Positions 18,284 through 27,704 are shown, counted from the first letter of the stretch. The stretch: DNA of 64,000 bases from Sphingobacteriales bacterium (GCA_018262795.1 JADFDM010000005.1:186001-250000); one strand, 5' to 3'. Notes: a model not told the origin generated them from the letters alone. Numbers and translations: made by a program.

Positions 18284-19618
18284 CTACTTTTCATGCTTCC
18301 GGCTGGCTAAGGCATCGCCTTCTACATGTCCGGTGCGCTTGAGATGGTTTTTTGCTTGGTGATTGGCAATACTGATTCCCATTTTCAAAATCAACGCTTT
18401 ACCCGCAGGAGCTTTCTCCGGATGTTTCTTCCCGGCTCTGATTTTATCAAAGAAATATTTAGTGTATAAAATAGCAAAGGGAGCACAAGGGTTATGCGAT
18501 AGATGCTTACCGAAAACTCGCTTATGTACTTGGTCCGTTCGCTGGTGCATATAATCATAAGCTACTTCAGTGTTCTGATACATCACCTCGTTATCGCCAT
18601 AGCAGGCACACAACTGCATAGGCGCTTTGGGCACCCATTTTACTAAACAGTTCTCCTGCAATTTTCGGGTAAAGGGAAAAGTAGAATCCGATTTAAAGCG
18701 AGCGAGCAAACTATCCACCACCATATCACCCGGTATTTTTGGCAATATGGAATTTACATACCCATAATCTACCGAGCGCGGCTGTTTAAATGCTTTCTCT
18801 AATTCATCCTTATAAGGCTCCTTAAAAACATCATACACATTCCCCGGTAATAAATGATAGGCATACTGATAAGAGATGAGCAGATAAGGCAGGTAATGCG
18901 GCTGATCGTATTTGCGAAACATTGTTTTTGCTTGCGCTCCCGTCATATCATAAGCCCCTGACATGGGCGATGAGGCCGTTAACTTCACCTCGGGGAAAGC
19001 GCCCGACTCCAACATTTTATGCGTAGCCATAGCGGCATGCCCCCCCTGCGAATAGCCAGTGAGGAACAACTGACCCGAAGTGCTTCTTCCTATCTTCGGA
19101 TAAATTTCACGGCAGGCCTTTATCATATAAATCACTGACATGGCCTCTGTCCAACTATCCTGATACACATGCTGCTTCTCTCCTCCACCAAGACCGTAGT
19201 AGTAAGGGAAAAGTGCCACATAATTATCTACTGCGTGCATCATAGTGACCACTTGCTCTAAATCATCAATCCCGCAGCTTTGTGCAATTGAAATTCTTGT
19301 TCCGTGGCAGTACACCATTTCAGCCGCAGGGATTTCGGTTTTAGGCACATACATCACCCCTTTTGCAATAATAAAACTACTGTCTAACCACAGGCCTTTA
19401 TAGGTCACTTCATACATATCCACGGCATTCCGCACCTTATCTACTATCTGCGGAATGTGATGAGTCTTCCAAAATCGGTCTAAGGAATCCTTCGTGTAAC
19501 TATATTTTAATTCATAGCTCACCAAGTAATGGTCGGGCGGGGTAAATGCTGCGTGTGAAGAGACCTGAATACCTAGAAACAGCAGGCTGAAGAGCAGGAT
19601 GCGAAGTACATTTTTCAT
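18284..19618 (-). CDS. Secreted alpha/beta hydrolase, lipase-like
   Basis: A 444-residue protein with a signal peptide (RILLFSLLFLGIQVSSHAA). The alpha/beta-hydrolase fold is shown by the nucleophile elbow GYSQGGH (Ser190), an oxyanion-type segment MVYCHGT, and likely acid and base at Asp342 (CYGDNEV) and His372 or His375 (FGKHLSHNP). The closest type is secretory lipase or feruloyl-esterase-like enzymes of Bacteroidota; the substrate is unknown. The last about 40 residues are basic and may be an added tail. Divergent from the metallophosphatase gene across a 165-bp gap. Confidence 0.8.
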   Translation of the reverse strand: MKNVLRILLFSLLFLGIQVSSHAAFTPPDHYLVSYELKYSYTKDSLDRFWKTHHIPQIVDKVRNAVDMYEVTYKGLWLDSSFIIAKGVMYVPKTEIPAAEMVYCHGTRISIAQSCGIDDLEQVVTMMHAVDNYVALFPYYYGLGGGEKQHVYQDSWTEAMSVIYMIKACREIYPKIGRSTSGQLFLTGYSQGGHAAMATHKMLESGAFPEVKLTASSPMSGAYDMTGAQAKTMFRKYDQPHYLPYLLISYQYAYHLLPGNVYDVFKEPYKDELEKAFKQPRSVDYGYVNSILPKIPGDMVVDSLLARFKSDSTFPFTRKLQENCLVKWVPKAPMQLCACYGDNEVMYQNTEVAYDYMHQRTDQVHKRVFGKHLSHNPCAPFAILYTKYFFDKIRAGKKHPEKAPAGKALILKMGISIANHQAKNHLKRTGHVEGDALASRKHEK

Positions 19619-19783
19619 AATTTGTAGAATCGAAGAGTTTGGATGGCGATGTTACGGAAAATTCATCTCGTTTATGGTAGCCCACCTCAAAACTTTTGTT
19701 ATCAGTAACAGCGGAATTGTCGCCCTGCGACTTGCTATCACCTGGTTTAGGCAGTTTATCTATTTTAGCGGTCGCAAAAATCT

Positions 19784-20728
19784 ATGAATAAAATTCCTCT
19801 TTCCCTTTTCGGTCTGCTACTTCTGGCCTCTTCGTGTTGCAACAAATTACCGGTAGATCCCGCTTTTGCTTTGCGCTCAGTAAATGTTCCGGCAGATTCT
19901 ATCACATTTGCAGTGATTGGCGATTATGGAACAGACGATCCGGTAGAGGGAGAAGTAGCCAATATGGTAAAATCATGGAACCCCGATTTCATAATCACTA
20001 CTGGTGACAACAACTATCCTTTGGGGGCAGCCGGCACCATTCAAAAGAACATCGGTAAATATTATTGCGACTACATCTACAATCCCGATGCTCCCACAAA
20101 CCAGCAATGCCACGGCAAAGCCGAAGCAGAAAAGCAGAATCGTTTTTTTCCCAGCCCCGGAAACCACGATAACTATTCCGCCCCACCTATGCAACCTTAC
20201 TTAGACTATTTCAGCCTGCCGGGCGATGAGCGGAACTATGAATTTACTTGGGGGCCGGTTCATTTTTACTCCATGAACTCCGGGAAAGCAGGAGGTATGA
20301 AGTGCTGCAACTCCTCCGAAGCAAAATGGCTGAAAGCGGCTACCTCCCAAAGTGAGAAGCCTTTCAACTTCGTTTACTTTCATCACCCGCCTTACTCCGT
20401 GAGTAATCACGGAGGTGCTGCTGATTTGCGCTGGCCTTTCGGTGATTGGAAGATAGATGCCGTTTTAAGCGGACATGAACACGTGTATGAAAAGGTGATT
20501 GATAAAACAAATCCCACCCCAGTTTATTTAATATGTGGCAACAGCGGACGAGAACACTTGTATAGCTGCGATGCCAACCCTTTAGATGCGAATCGCTTTG
20601 ATGTTCGCTGCGACAATACACACTTTGGTGCTATTCGAGTAAAGGTAAATGCCACACAAGCCGTTTTTGAGTATTTTACTACTTCTGACCTCGTGAACCC
20701 GGCCGACATTTACATCATCCACAAATAA
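19784..20728 (+). CDS. Metallophosphoesterase lipoprotein (purple-acid-phosphatase-like)
   Basis: A 314-residue lipoprotein (lipobox LASSC). All five metal-binding blocks of calcineurin-like phosphoesterases are present in order: GDYG (46-49), GDNN (74-77), GNHD (126-129), HHPP (200-203) and GHEH (230-233). Spacing and the GHEHVYE form fit purple acid phosphatase/ACP5-like enzymes, which hydrolyse phosphomonoesters using a two-metal site. It probably sits on the periplasmic face of a membrane. The next gene starts 5 bp after the stop, so a two-gene transcript is likely, though a functional link is not obvious. Confidence 0.88.
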   Translation: MNKIPLSLFGLLLLASSCCNKLPVDPAFALRSVNVPADSITFAVIGDYGTDDPVEGEVANMVKSWNPDFIITTGDNNYPLGAAGTIQKNIGKYYCDYIYNPDAPTNQQCHGKAEAEKQNRFFPSPGNHDNYSAPPMQPYLDYFSLPGDERNYEFTWGPVHFYSMNSGKAGGMKCCNSSEAKWLKAATSQSEKPFNFVYFHHPPYSVSNHGGAADLRWPFGDWKIDAVLSGHEHVYEKVIDKTNPTPVYLICGNSGREHLYSCDANPLDANRFDVRCDNTHFGAIRVKVNATQAVFEYFTTSDLVNPADIYIIHK

Positions 20729-20733
20729 TTCCT

Positions 20734-21024
20734 ATGATTATCAATGCCACCATACAGGTAATTCCCCTATCCGCTGTTACCGAAGCCTTACCGATAGTGG
20801 ATGAAGCTATTGCACTTATCCAGCAATCGGGAATAAGCTACACCGTAGGAGCTTTTGAAACCACACTGGAAGGAGAATATGAAGCCGTGCAACAGTTGAT
20901 TCGGCAAGTAGAGGATTTCTGTTACAACAATAAACAACGGCAATTTTTAGTTTATACTAAACTCCATATTTGTGGCGGAACAGATATTCTGGCAGGTGAT
21001 AAAACCGATAAATTCAGACAGTAA
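20734..21024 (+). CDS. Thiamine-binding protein, MTH1187/YkoF family
   Basis: A 96-residue ferredoxin-like protein. The pattern matches the small MTH1187/UPF0045 family: an N-terminal strand INATIQVIPLS, the segment AIALIQQSGISYTVGAFETTLEGEY, and a helix before the last strand. Members of the family bind thiamine or its pyrimidine part; the exact role is not settled. No transport genes adjoin. It lies 5 bp after the phosphatase gene. The last about 20 residues (GGTDILAGDKTDKFRQ) extend a little beyond the core fold. Confidence 0.75.
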   Translation: MIINATIQVIPLSAVTEALPIVDEAIALIQQSGISYTVGAFETTLEGEYEAVQQLIRQVEDFCYNNKQRQFLVYTKLHICGGTDILAGDKTDKFRQ

Positions 21025-21031
21025 ATAATGA

Positions 21032-21064
21032 TTTGCAAATCTGTTTTTCCTTTTCTTATTTTTG
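21032..21064 (+). promoter_or_regulatory. Bacteroidota-type promoter of infC
   Basis: TTTG at 21032-21035 and TATTTTTG at 21057-21064, 21 bp apart, match the TTTG / TAnnTTTG elements used by the Bacteroidota primary sigma factor. The start codon is 35 bp downstream. Confidence 0.65.
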
Positions 21065-21098
21065 CAGGTCAAAATTAATCACTTAAACAAAGCATCAT

Positions 21099-21668
21099 TT
21101 GAATCCAAAACCAAGTTCCTTCCGGCCACGTTTCGGCCGCCCTCCTTTTAAAAAAGAATTAGAACACAACATCAACGAAAAAATCAGACACCCCGAAGTG
21201 AGAGTGGTAGGGGAGAATGTAGAGCCGGGAGTATATCCCATCCGGCAGGCTATTGAATTAGCCACCAGCAAAGGGCTTGACTTAGTTGAAATTTCTCCGA
21301 ATGCCAACCCACCGGTTTGTCGTGTGGTGGACTACAATAAATTTCTGTACGAAAAGAAAAAGAAAGAGAAGGAAATTAAGGCTAACAGTAAAAAGGTAGA
21401 AGTAAAAGAAATACGCTTTACTCCAAATACTGACGAGCATGATGTGGAATTTAAGGCGAAACATGCCGAGAGTTTCCTCAAAGACGGAAACAAAGTGCGC
21501 ACTTATGTGATGTTTCGCGGGCGCTCTATTGTATTTAAAGAAAGAGGGGAACTCCTTCTTCTTCAATTTGCCGACCGCTTAAAAGAAGTAGGAGTGGTAG
21601 AACAACTCCCCACCTTAGAAGGCAAAAGGATGTTTATGACGCTGGCCCCCAAGACAAAAAAGAAGTAA
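21099..21668 (+). CDS. infC: Translation initiation factor IF-3
   Basis: A 189-residue IF-3. The N-terminal domain carries [22 protein letters not shown] and [14 protein letters not shown], and the C-terminal domain [18 protein letters not shown] and [17 protein letters not shown]-3 controls start-codon selection and subunit dissociation. The start is TTG: no ATG or GTG exists in frame between the TAA at 21084 and the conserved sequence. A weak start codon is a known feature of infC in several phyla (AUU in E. coli) and allows autoregulation, because IF-3 discriminates against such codons. A terminator separates it from rpmI. Confidence 0.95.
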   Translation: MNPKPSSFRPRFGRPPFKKELEHNINEKIRHPEVRVVGENVEPGVYPIRQAIELATSKGLDLVEISPNANPPVCRVVDYNKFLYEKKKKEKEIKANSKKVEVKEIRFTPNTDEHDVEFKAKHAESFLKDGNKVRTYVMFRGRSIVFKERGELLLLQFADRLKEVGVVEQLPTLEGKRMFMTLAPKTKKK

Positions 21669-21689
21669 GCCCCTTATTATTCAGATATG

Positions 21690-21718
21690 AAAAGAGCTGC
21701 CTTGAGCGGCTCTTTTTC
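21690..21718 (+). terminator. Terminator after infC
   Basis: AAAAGAGCTGC / GCGGCTCTTTTT stem (one G-T pair) with a CTTGA loop and a T-rich tail, 21 bp after the infC stop. Confidence 0.85.
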
Positions 21719-21730
21719 TTTTTTAGGCCG

Positions 21731-21761
21731 TTTGGATTTGTAGAAACTATCTCTATATTTG
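21731..21761 (+). promoter_or_regulatory. Bacteroidota-type promoter of rpmI-rplT
   Basis: TTTG at 21731-21734 and TATATTTG at 21754-21761, 19 bp apart, 25 bp before rpmI. Together with the preceding terminator it makes rpmI-rplT a separate transcription unit from infC. Confidence 0.7.
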
Positions 21762-21786
21762 CGCTCCCAAAATCCAAAAGAGCATC

Positions 21787-21984
21787 ATGCCAAAGCAAAA
21801 GACAAATTCCGGTGCAAAGAAGAGATTCAAAGTAACCGGATCAGGTAAGATAAAGCGCGGTAAAGCATTTAAACGCCACCTGCTGGGTCGTAAAAGCAAG
21901 AAAAGAAAAGAAGAACTCAGCAAGTCATCTGTGGTTCATCCGAGCGATGAGCACAGAGTGAAACTTATGTTGGGTATGGCTTAA
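21787..21984 (+). CDS. rpmI: 50S ribosomal protein L35
   Basis: A 65-residue, strongly basic protein beginning [24 protein letters not shown], the L35 signature, followed by [13 protein letters not shown]. Normal length. It is a structural part of the large ribosomal subunit and lies 40 bp before rplT in the usual order. The start ATG is fixed by the conserved N-terminus. Confidence 0.97.
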   Translation: MPKQKTNSGAKKRFKVTGSGKIKRGKAFKRHLLGRKSKKRKEELSKSSVVHPSDEHRVKLMLGMA

Positions 21985-22024
21985 TTATTTAACTCGGTTT
22001 GTTCAAAGAAAAAATTAAAAAGAA

Positions 22025-22369
22025 ATGCCACGTTCCGTCAATTCAGTAGCCTCCAAAGCAAGAAGAAAAAAAGTTCTCAAAAAATCGAAAGGTTACTTCC
22101 TTAGCAGAAGCAATGTATATACCGTAGCCAAAAATGCGGTTGAAAAAGCTGGTCTTTATTCTTACATCGGTCGTAAACTTAAAAAGAGAGACTACAGAAA
22201 TCTTTGGATCACCCGTATCAATGCGGCTGTTCGTGAGCATGGCTTAACTTATTCCAGATTCATTTCTAAGTTAGCGGAAGCAAACATTGATTTGAACCGT
22301 AAAGTTTTGGCCGATTTAGCGCTTAACAACCCTGCTGCATTCAAAGCAATAGTGGATAAAGTTAAATAG
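22025..22369 (+). CDS. rplT: 50S ribosomal protein L20
   Basis: A 114-residue L20. The N-terminal extension [24 protein letters not shown], the segment [26 protein letters not shown] and the C-terminal [13 protein letters not shown] are characteristic. L20 is needed early in large-subunit assembly and can repress its own operon. Normal length. A terminator hairpin follows. Confidence 0.97.
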   Translation: MPRSVNSVASKARRKKVLKKSKGYFLSRSNVYTVAKNAVEKAGLYSYIGRKLKKRDYRNLWITRINAAVREHGLTYSRFISKLAEANIDLNRKVLADLALNNPAAFKAIVDKVK

Positions 22370-22402
22370 TCACTAACTCTTAGTGTTTTCATAGGTTCAA
22401 AG

Positions 22403-22430
22403 TTGGTCGTCCGCAAGGGCGACCTTCTTA
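22403..22430 (+). terminator. Terminator after rplT
   Basis: GGTCGTCC / GGGCGACC stem with a tight GCAA loop, followed by TTCTTAGTTTT. Confidence 0.75.
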
Positions 22431-22548
22431 GTTTTAAGGATATGCTGAGAACAAAATTTAAACCCTCCCAATTCGACTTACTAAAAGTTGATAATAATTC
22501 CTTGTCAAAAAACACGATTCGCTAACATTGCACCCAACTCAAAATCCA

Positions 22549-24447
22549 ATGTCACAGGAAAACGGAACCGTAGCCACCAAGAAAAAATTTACTCCAAAAG
22601 ACATCAAGGAAGCCATCAAAATTTATCGCTTCATCATTCCCTATAAATGGCATTTTATTATCGGAATGATTTGCTTAGTTATCTCTACCGGAGTAGTTTC
22701 ATTCATCCCCGGAGGTTTTGGCCAGTTGATTGATGCGGGGCTGCCTGCTAAGGAAGCCATTGACAAGGCCTATAAGACCCTTCAAACCGATATGCCTGCC
22801 GAACAAAAGGTGGCTGAGTTGCACCAGCAGTTAGGCTCTTACAAGGATGCTATTAACCCGGAGAAGCTAAAAAACACCGGTATTTTATTAGGGGCGATCC
22901 TGCTGATACAAGCGGTGCTCTCCTTCTTCCGAATTTATCTGTTCGAATATGTGAGCCAAAACGCCATGGCCTCTATCCGTAAAACTTTGTATGAAAAGAT
23001 TATCACTCTTCCCATTTACTTCTTTGAGGAAAACCGCGTAGGAAACCTCACTTCGCGCATTTCCTCTGACGTGTCGCAATTACAAGATTCACTCTCCAAT
23101 CAACTGGCGTTTTTTGTGAGGCAGTTAGTGCTGCCTATTGTTTGCATTCCACTATTGCTGAAAGTGTCGTGGAAACTCGCGCTCATCATTATCGCCATCC
23201 TTCCCATACTTATTCTGGCGGCCGTGTTGTTCGGAAGATTTATCCGCAAAATATCCAGAGCTGCTCAAGATGAGTTGGCAGAGTCGAACACCATTGTAGA
23301 AGAAACTTTTCAGGCAGTAGATGTGGTGAAAGCCTTCACCAACGAAGCCTACGAAACACTTCGCTATGGAGCCATTAACCGAAACGTAGCTGCCATTGGA
23401 ATGCACGCGGCTAAGTACCGCGCAGCCTTTGTTTCCTTCATCATCTTTGTGATGTTTGGCGCGATCGTGGGCTTGGTGTATGCCGGGATGAACGAAGTAG
23501 CCAAAGGCGTAGATCACGGAGGGATTTCGATGGGTGATTTAATCCAGTTTTTCTTGCTTACCATATTTATCGGAAGCGCGCTTGCCGGACTTAGCGAAAC
23601 CTATTCTATTCTACAAAAAACACTGGGGGCATCGGAGCGCATCAATGAAATTTTAGATGAAAAAAGTGAAACTTTTATTGCAGATGAAAATATAGATGAG
23701 CGAATCGAAGGAAACGTAGAGTATAAAAATGTTCACTTTTCGTACCCATCGCGCAAGGATACAGAACTATTCAGCGGCCTCAGTTTTGAAGTGAAAGCCG
23801 GGCAGAAAATTGCTTTGGTGGGGCCCAGCGGTTCGGGCAAATCCACCATTATTAAATTACTCAGCGGGCTGTACCCTTTCGACAAAGGCGATATTATTAT
23901 TGACGGTAAAAGTATTCGCGATTACAACATCACGGCACTTCGCAAAAATTTCGGTACCGTGCCTCAGGAAACCATCCTGTTTGGCGGTACCATCATGGAG
24001 AACATTGCCTACGGCAAAACTACCGCTTCGGAGGAAGACATCCGAAACGCAGCTCGCAGAGCCAATGCGTATGATTTTATTGAATCGTTTCCCGAAAAGT
24101 TCAATACTCTGGTGGGTGAACGCGGGGTGAAACTCTCCGGTGGGCAAAAACAACGCATCGCCATTGCGCGCGCCATCCTTCGCGACCCTAAAATTTTGAT
24201 ACTGGACGAAGCCACCTCGGCTTTGGATAGTGAAAGTGAGAAATTGGTCAAGGATGCGCTAAACGAATTGATGAAAAACCGTACAACATTTATTATTGCG
24301 CACCGTTTAAGCACCATTCGCGAAGCAGATGTAATCTTAGTCATCAACCGAGGCAAAATTGTAGAAATGGGAACCCATGCACAGCTATCGGAAATGGAAA
24401 ACGGGTTGTACAGTAATTTGCTAAAACTTCAGTACGAGGTAGAATAG
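22549..24447 (+). CDS. ABC exporter, fused membrane and ATPase domains (MsbA/multidrug type)
   Basis: A 632-residue half-transporter. Six membrane helices span about residues 35-330 (for example FIIGMICLVISTGVVSFI and LALIIIAILPILILAAVLFG), with a soluble insertion of about 60 residues between the first two helices. The ATPase domain has Walker A GPSGSGKST at 425-433, signature LSGGQ near 529, Walker B ILILDEA near 549 and the H-loop IIAHRLST. It would act as a homodimer exporting a lipid or hydrophobic compound; the substrate cannot be read from sequence. The ORF-track start (22528, TTG) adds seven residues; the ATG at 22549 is preferred. Confidence 0.92.
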   Translation: MSQENGTVATKKKFTPKDIKEAIKIYRFIIPYKWHFIIGMICLVISTGVVSFIPGGFGQLIDAGLPAKEAIDKAYKTLQTDMPAEQKVAELHQQLGSYKDAINPEKLKNTGILLGAILLIQAVLSFFRIYLFEYVSQNAMASIRKTLYEKIITLPIYFFEENRVGNLTSRISSDVSQLQDSLSNQLAFFVRQLVLPIVCIPLLLKVSWKLALIIIAILPILILAAVLFGRFIRKISRAAQDELAESNTIVEETFQAVDVVKAFTNEAYETLRYGAINRNVAAIGMHAAKYRAAFVSFIIFVMFGAIVGLVYAGMNEVAKGVDHGGISMGDLIQFFLLTIFIGSALAGLSETYSILQKTLGASERINEILDEKSETFIADENIDERIEGNVEYKNVHFSYPSRKDTELFSGLSFEVKAGQKIALVGPSGSGKSTIIKLLSGLYPFDKGDIIIDGKSIRDYNITALRKNFGTVPQETILFGGTIMENIAYGKTTASEEDIRNAARRANAYDFIESFPEKFNTLVGERGVKLSGGQKQRIAIARAILRDPKILILDEATSALDSESEKLVKDALNELMKNRTTFIIAHRLSTIREADVILVINRGKIVEMGTHAQLSEMENGLYSNLLKLQYEVE

Positions 24448-24517
24448 CAGTTCATAAAATGATTCATTAAACATTCACACCACAACTACCGAAAAGCAAA
24501 ATCTCTTTCGATAAAAA

Positions 24518-25531
24518 ATGAAAATCTCCGCCTCGCTATATTCCTACTGTAAAGACAAAAGCTTAGAGAGTTTAGTGAAGGAATTAGACTCGCACAACAT
24601 TGACATGTTTCATATTGATTGTGCCGATGACGAATCCGTATTTGAGGACATACAAAAAATCAGATCGCTTAGCAATACTCCGATTGACCTGCACATTATT
24701 TCTGAACATCCGGAGAAATACTTTGATCGGATAGAAGAGTTGCGAATAGAGTACGTTTGTTTCCAGTATGAAAACCTGAAGAAACTTCCGAAACTGCCCA
24801 AGAGCAAATACACTCATTTCGGTTTGTCATTTGTTTCAGATACCCCGACCGATATTTTTGAAAAAGCAAAGGACAGCTATTCTTTCGCTTTGATGATGGC
24901 CACTGCTCCGGGCGTAAGCGGAGGTGTTTTCAACGGTAAAAACTTTCGCAAAATCATTGCTTTCCGCAATCGTTTTCCCCAAACGAAAGTGCATGTGGAC
25001 GGTGGCATAAACGATCAAATCGCTTTCATTCTGCGACTGTTGGGGGCCGATGTCATTGTGTCGGGCAGCTACTTAGTAAACCACGATTCTATTGGCGCGG
25101 GTATTCGCAGTTTTCATAAAACGCCCAACGGCAACGCCCCGGTAGCCTACAAACTATCCGACTTCTCTACTCCGGCTGCCGACCTCCCGGTTATCAATGA
25201 AAGCGATGTTTCGTTTAAATCAGTGTTAGAACTCATTGACCAATACAAACAGGGATTCGCCTTAGTTACCGACAGCAATGGAAGACTCAGTGGTGTTATC
25301 AGCAATGCCGATGTACGAAAAGGCTTGTTGAGAAATTTAGACGAACTAAATGAAGTAAAACCGGATGATATTATCAACCGAAATCCGATTTCTATACGCG
25401 AAGATGCCAGCCTTACCGACATGATTCGCCTACTCAATAATCTGAACTTTATTGTGCTATTTTTACCCGTCATTGATGCGCAGAAAAAATTGAAAGGCGC
25501 AGTTTTATTGAACCGATTGACCCGCGTTTAA
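24518..25531 (+). CDS. Ribulose-phosphate 3-epimerase-like domain fused to a CBS pair
   Basis: A 337-residue protein. Residues 1-205 resemble a ribulose-phosphate 3-epimerase TIM barrel: MKISASLYSYCKD, FHIDCADD, PIDLHIIS, APGVSGG and VHVDGGIND align with the family blocks. His and Asp of HID, His of DLH and Asp of VDGG correspond to the metal and catalytic ligands, so activity may be kept, though MDGxFVPN is lost. Residues 225-337 form two CBS motifs (FALVTDSNGRLSGVISNADVRKGL; FLPVIDAQKKLKGAVLLN), which usually bind adenosine nucleotides. It directly abuts the DAHP synthase gene (TAA then ATG). A nucleotide-tuned sugar-phosphate enzyme feeding erythrose-4-phosphate supply is a plausible inference. 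Confidence 0.7.
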   Translation: MKISASLYSYCKDKSLESLVKELDSHNIDMFHIDCADDESVFEDIQKIRSLSNTPIDLHIISEHPEKYFDRIEELRIEYVCFQYENLKKLPKLPKSKYTHFGLSFVSDTPTDIFEKAKDSYSFALMMATAPGVSGGVFNGKNFRKIIAFRNRFPQTKVHVDGGINDQIAFILRLLGADVIVSGSYLVNHDSIGAGIRSFHKTPNGNAPVAYKLSDFSTPAADLPVINESDVSFKSVLELIDQYKQGFALVTDSNGRLSGVISNADVRKGLLRNLDELNEVKPDDIINRNPISIREDASLTDMIRLLNNLNFIVLFLPVIDAQKKLKGAVLLNRLTRV

Positions 25532-26527
25532 ATGATAATCCACCTCAAAGAATCTGTGAGCCGCCAACAGGCCGAGCAATTAGCTGAAAAATACCAATCC
25601 GTCCTTTTTGAAAATGGAAATAGGGTGCTGGTTACCTCTTCCAAAATAAAAAAAGCAGCCCCCGAATTAGAGCAAGTGGCAGATAAGGTATTTGTAACCG
25701 ATACCGATATTCAATTAGCAAGTCGGCAATATCTCTCTGCAAAGCGAGAAATTAATATGGGCGATTTTACCATTGGCGGAACCACCAACAACACCTTGGT
25801 GATTACCGGCCCCTGCTCGGTAGAGTCTAATGAGCAAATAGTAGCCGCTGCTGAACTGTGTGTAGAGTTAGGAGTAAAAGTGCTTCGGGCGGGGGCCTAT
25901 AAGCCTCGCACTTCACCCTACACCTTTCAAGGATTAGGCTTGCAAGGGCTGCAACTATTAGATGAAATGCGCAGTAAGTACGGGCTTAAAATTATTACAG
26001 AGGTGCGCGACAGCACCCATACCGATGAAGTAATTGAATATGCCGACATTATTCAAATTGGCGCAAAAAGTATGTACGACCACGGCATTCTGCGCAAATG
26101 TGGCAATACCAACAAACCGGTTCTTCTAAAGCGCGGCTTTGGTACCAGCCTTCAGGAATTTGTGCAAGCGGCAGAGTTTATACTCAGCGGAGGGAATGCA
26201 AAGGTGATTTTATGTGAGCGCGGTATCCGCACCTTCGAAACTAAAACTCGGTTTACCTTAGACCTTTGCGGAGTGGCCTGGCTGAAAGAATACACCAACC
26301 TACCGGTAATTTTAGATCCCAGTCACGCTATCGGCTATGCTTATGGAGTACCTGACCTTGCTCGTGCCTGTGTGGCGATGGGCATTGATGGCTTACTGAT
26401 TGAATCGCACCCCAACCCTAAAGTGGCGAAGAGCGATGCCGAGCAGCAACTCAATTTTGAAGAATTCAGAAATCTGCATGTTAGTTTGAAAAAAGTAGCA
26501 GAGGCGGTAGGCTACCAAATAATCTGA
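25532..26527 (+). CDS. aroF: 3-deoxy-7-phosphoheptulonate (DAHP) synthase, class I-beta
   Basis: A 331-residue enzyme that condenses phosphoenolpyruvate with erythrose-4-phosphate, the first step of the shikimate pathway. The catalytic domain (about residues 85-331) shows GPCSVES, RAGAYKPRTSPYTFQG, IQIGAKSM, LLKRGF, CERGIRTFE and DPSHAIGYAYG. The N-terminal about 75 residues form the ferredoxin-like regulatory domain found in Thermotoga-type enzymes, which bind an aromatic amino acid. It starts immediately after the epimerase-CBS stop, so translational coupling is likely. The symbol follows common use for this class. Confidence 0.95.
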   Translation: MIIHLKESVSRQQAEQLAEKYQSVLFENGNRVLVTSSKIKKAAPELEQVADKVFVTDTDIQLASRQYLSAKREINMGDFTIGGTTNNTLVITGPCSVESNEQIVAAAELCVELGVKVLRAGAYKPRTSPYTFQGLGLQGLQLLDEMRSKYGLKIITEVRDSTHTDEVIEYADIIQIGAKSMYDHGILRKCGNTNKPVLLKRGFGTSLQEFVQAAEFILSGGNAKVILCERGIRTFETKTRFTLDLCGVAWLKEYTNLPVILDPSHAIGYAYGVPDLARACVAMGIDGLLIESHPNPKVAKSDAEQQLNFEEFRNLHVSLKKVAEAVGYQII

Positions 26528-26537
26528 TTGAAACACA

Positions 26538-27704
26538 GTGGAAGATAAGTATTTACAAAGAGGCGTTTCTGCCGGAAAAGAAGAAGTGCATGACGCGGTA
26601 AAGGATCTGTACCACGGTCTTTACCCCAAGGCATTCTGTAAAATATATCCCGATTACTTAGGCGGCAATAACAACTTCTGCAACGTGATGAGCAGCGATG
26701 GCAGCGGCACCAAATCTATTCTCGCCTACTTGTATTGGAAAGAAACAGGCGACCTCAGTGTTTGGAAAGGCATTGCCGTAGATGCGATGGTGATGAACTT
26801 AGATGATCTGGTTTGCGTAGGCGCTACCGGGCCTTTTCTTTACACCTCTATCATCAACCGAAACAAGCACCTGATAAGTGGAGATGTGATTGCCGAAATT
26901 ATTAAAGGCGGAAAAGAATTTATAGAACTTATGCAGCAGCATGGGGTGCAGATCAATTTGATGGGAGGAGAAACCGCAGACCTAGGTGACTGTGTGCGAA
27001 CTTCCACCGTAGATGCCGCCATGACTGTGCGGATGAAAAAGGAAGATTTAGTGCTGACTAAAAATATTCAGGCGGGCGATGTGATAGTTGGATTAGCTTC
27101 TTACGGACAAGCTACTTACGAAACAGAATACAACAGCGGCATCAGCAGTAATGGCCTCACCTCTGCTCGGCACGATGTGCTGACTAAATACTATGCCGAG
27201 AAATATCCGGAAACATTTGACGGGTCGCTCCAAAGTGATTTAGTGTATTGTGGAAGTAGAAAAATGACCGATTCATTAGAAGGCACTTCGCTTAATATTG
27301 GCAAAGCACTCCTGTCGCCTACCCGAACTTTTCTTCCCGTATTAAAAAAGGTGTTGCAAGAAATTCCAAGTGAAGTGCATGGCCTGGTTAACTGCACCGG
27401 TGGTGCCCACACTAAGGTGTTGCACTACATTGAAAATTTGCGCATCGTAAAAAACAATCTGCTACCCATTCCTCCGCTCTTTCAGTTGATTCAAAAAGAA
27501 TCGGGAACCGACTGGAAAGAAATGTTTAAAGTGCTGAACTGTGGCACCCGCATGGAGGTTTATGTGCCCGAAATTTACGCCTCATTAGTCATTGATGTGG
27601 CTAAATCCTATGGCATCGCAGCACAGGTAATTGGTCACGTGGAATCTTCAGAAATAAAAGAAGTGAAGCTCCACTCCGCTTACGGTGATTTCACTTACCG
27701 GTAG
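26538..27704 (+). CDS. purM: Phosphoribosylformylglycinamidine cyclo-ligase (AIR synthase)
   Basis: A 388-residue PurM-like enzyme that makes aminoimidazole ribotide in purine synthesis. Family blocks are visible: YLQRGVSAGKEEV, SSDGSGTKS, DDLVCVGATGPF, LMGGETADLGD, GVASYGQ-like VGLASYGQA, GLVNCTGGAHTK and NCGTRMEVYV. It is about 40 residues longer than E. coli PurM, as is usual for the Bacteroidota type. The start is GTG (26538), 10 bp after the aroF stop, so the three genes from 24518 probably form one operon linking pentose-phosphate, aromatic and purine metabolism. Its stop touches the stop of the convergent gene. Confidence 0.93.
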   Translation: MEDKYLQRGVSAGKEEVHDAVKDLYHGLYPKAFCKIYPDYLGGNNNFCNVMSSDGSGTKSILAYLYWKETGDLSVWKGIAVDAMVMNLDDLVCVGATGPFLYTSIINRNKHLISGDVIAEIIKGGKEFIELMQQHGVQINLMGGETADLGDCVRTSTVDAAMTVRMKKEDLVLTKNIQAGDVIVGLASYGQATYETEYNSGISSNGLTSARHDVLTKYYAEKYPETFDGSLQSDLVYCGSRKMTDSLEGTSLNIGKALLSPTRTFLPVLKKVLQEIPSEVHGLVNCTGGAHTKVLHYIENLRIVKNNLLPIPPLFQLIQKESGTDWKEMFKVLNCGTRMEVYVPEIYASLVIDVAKSYGIAAQVIGHVESSEIKEVKLHSAYGDFTYR

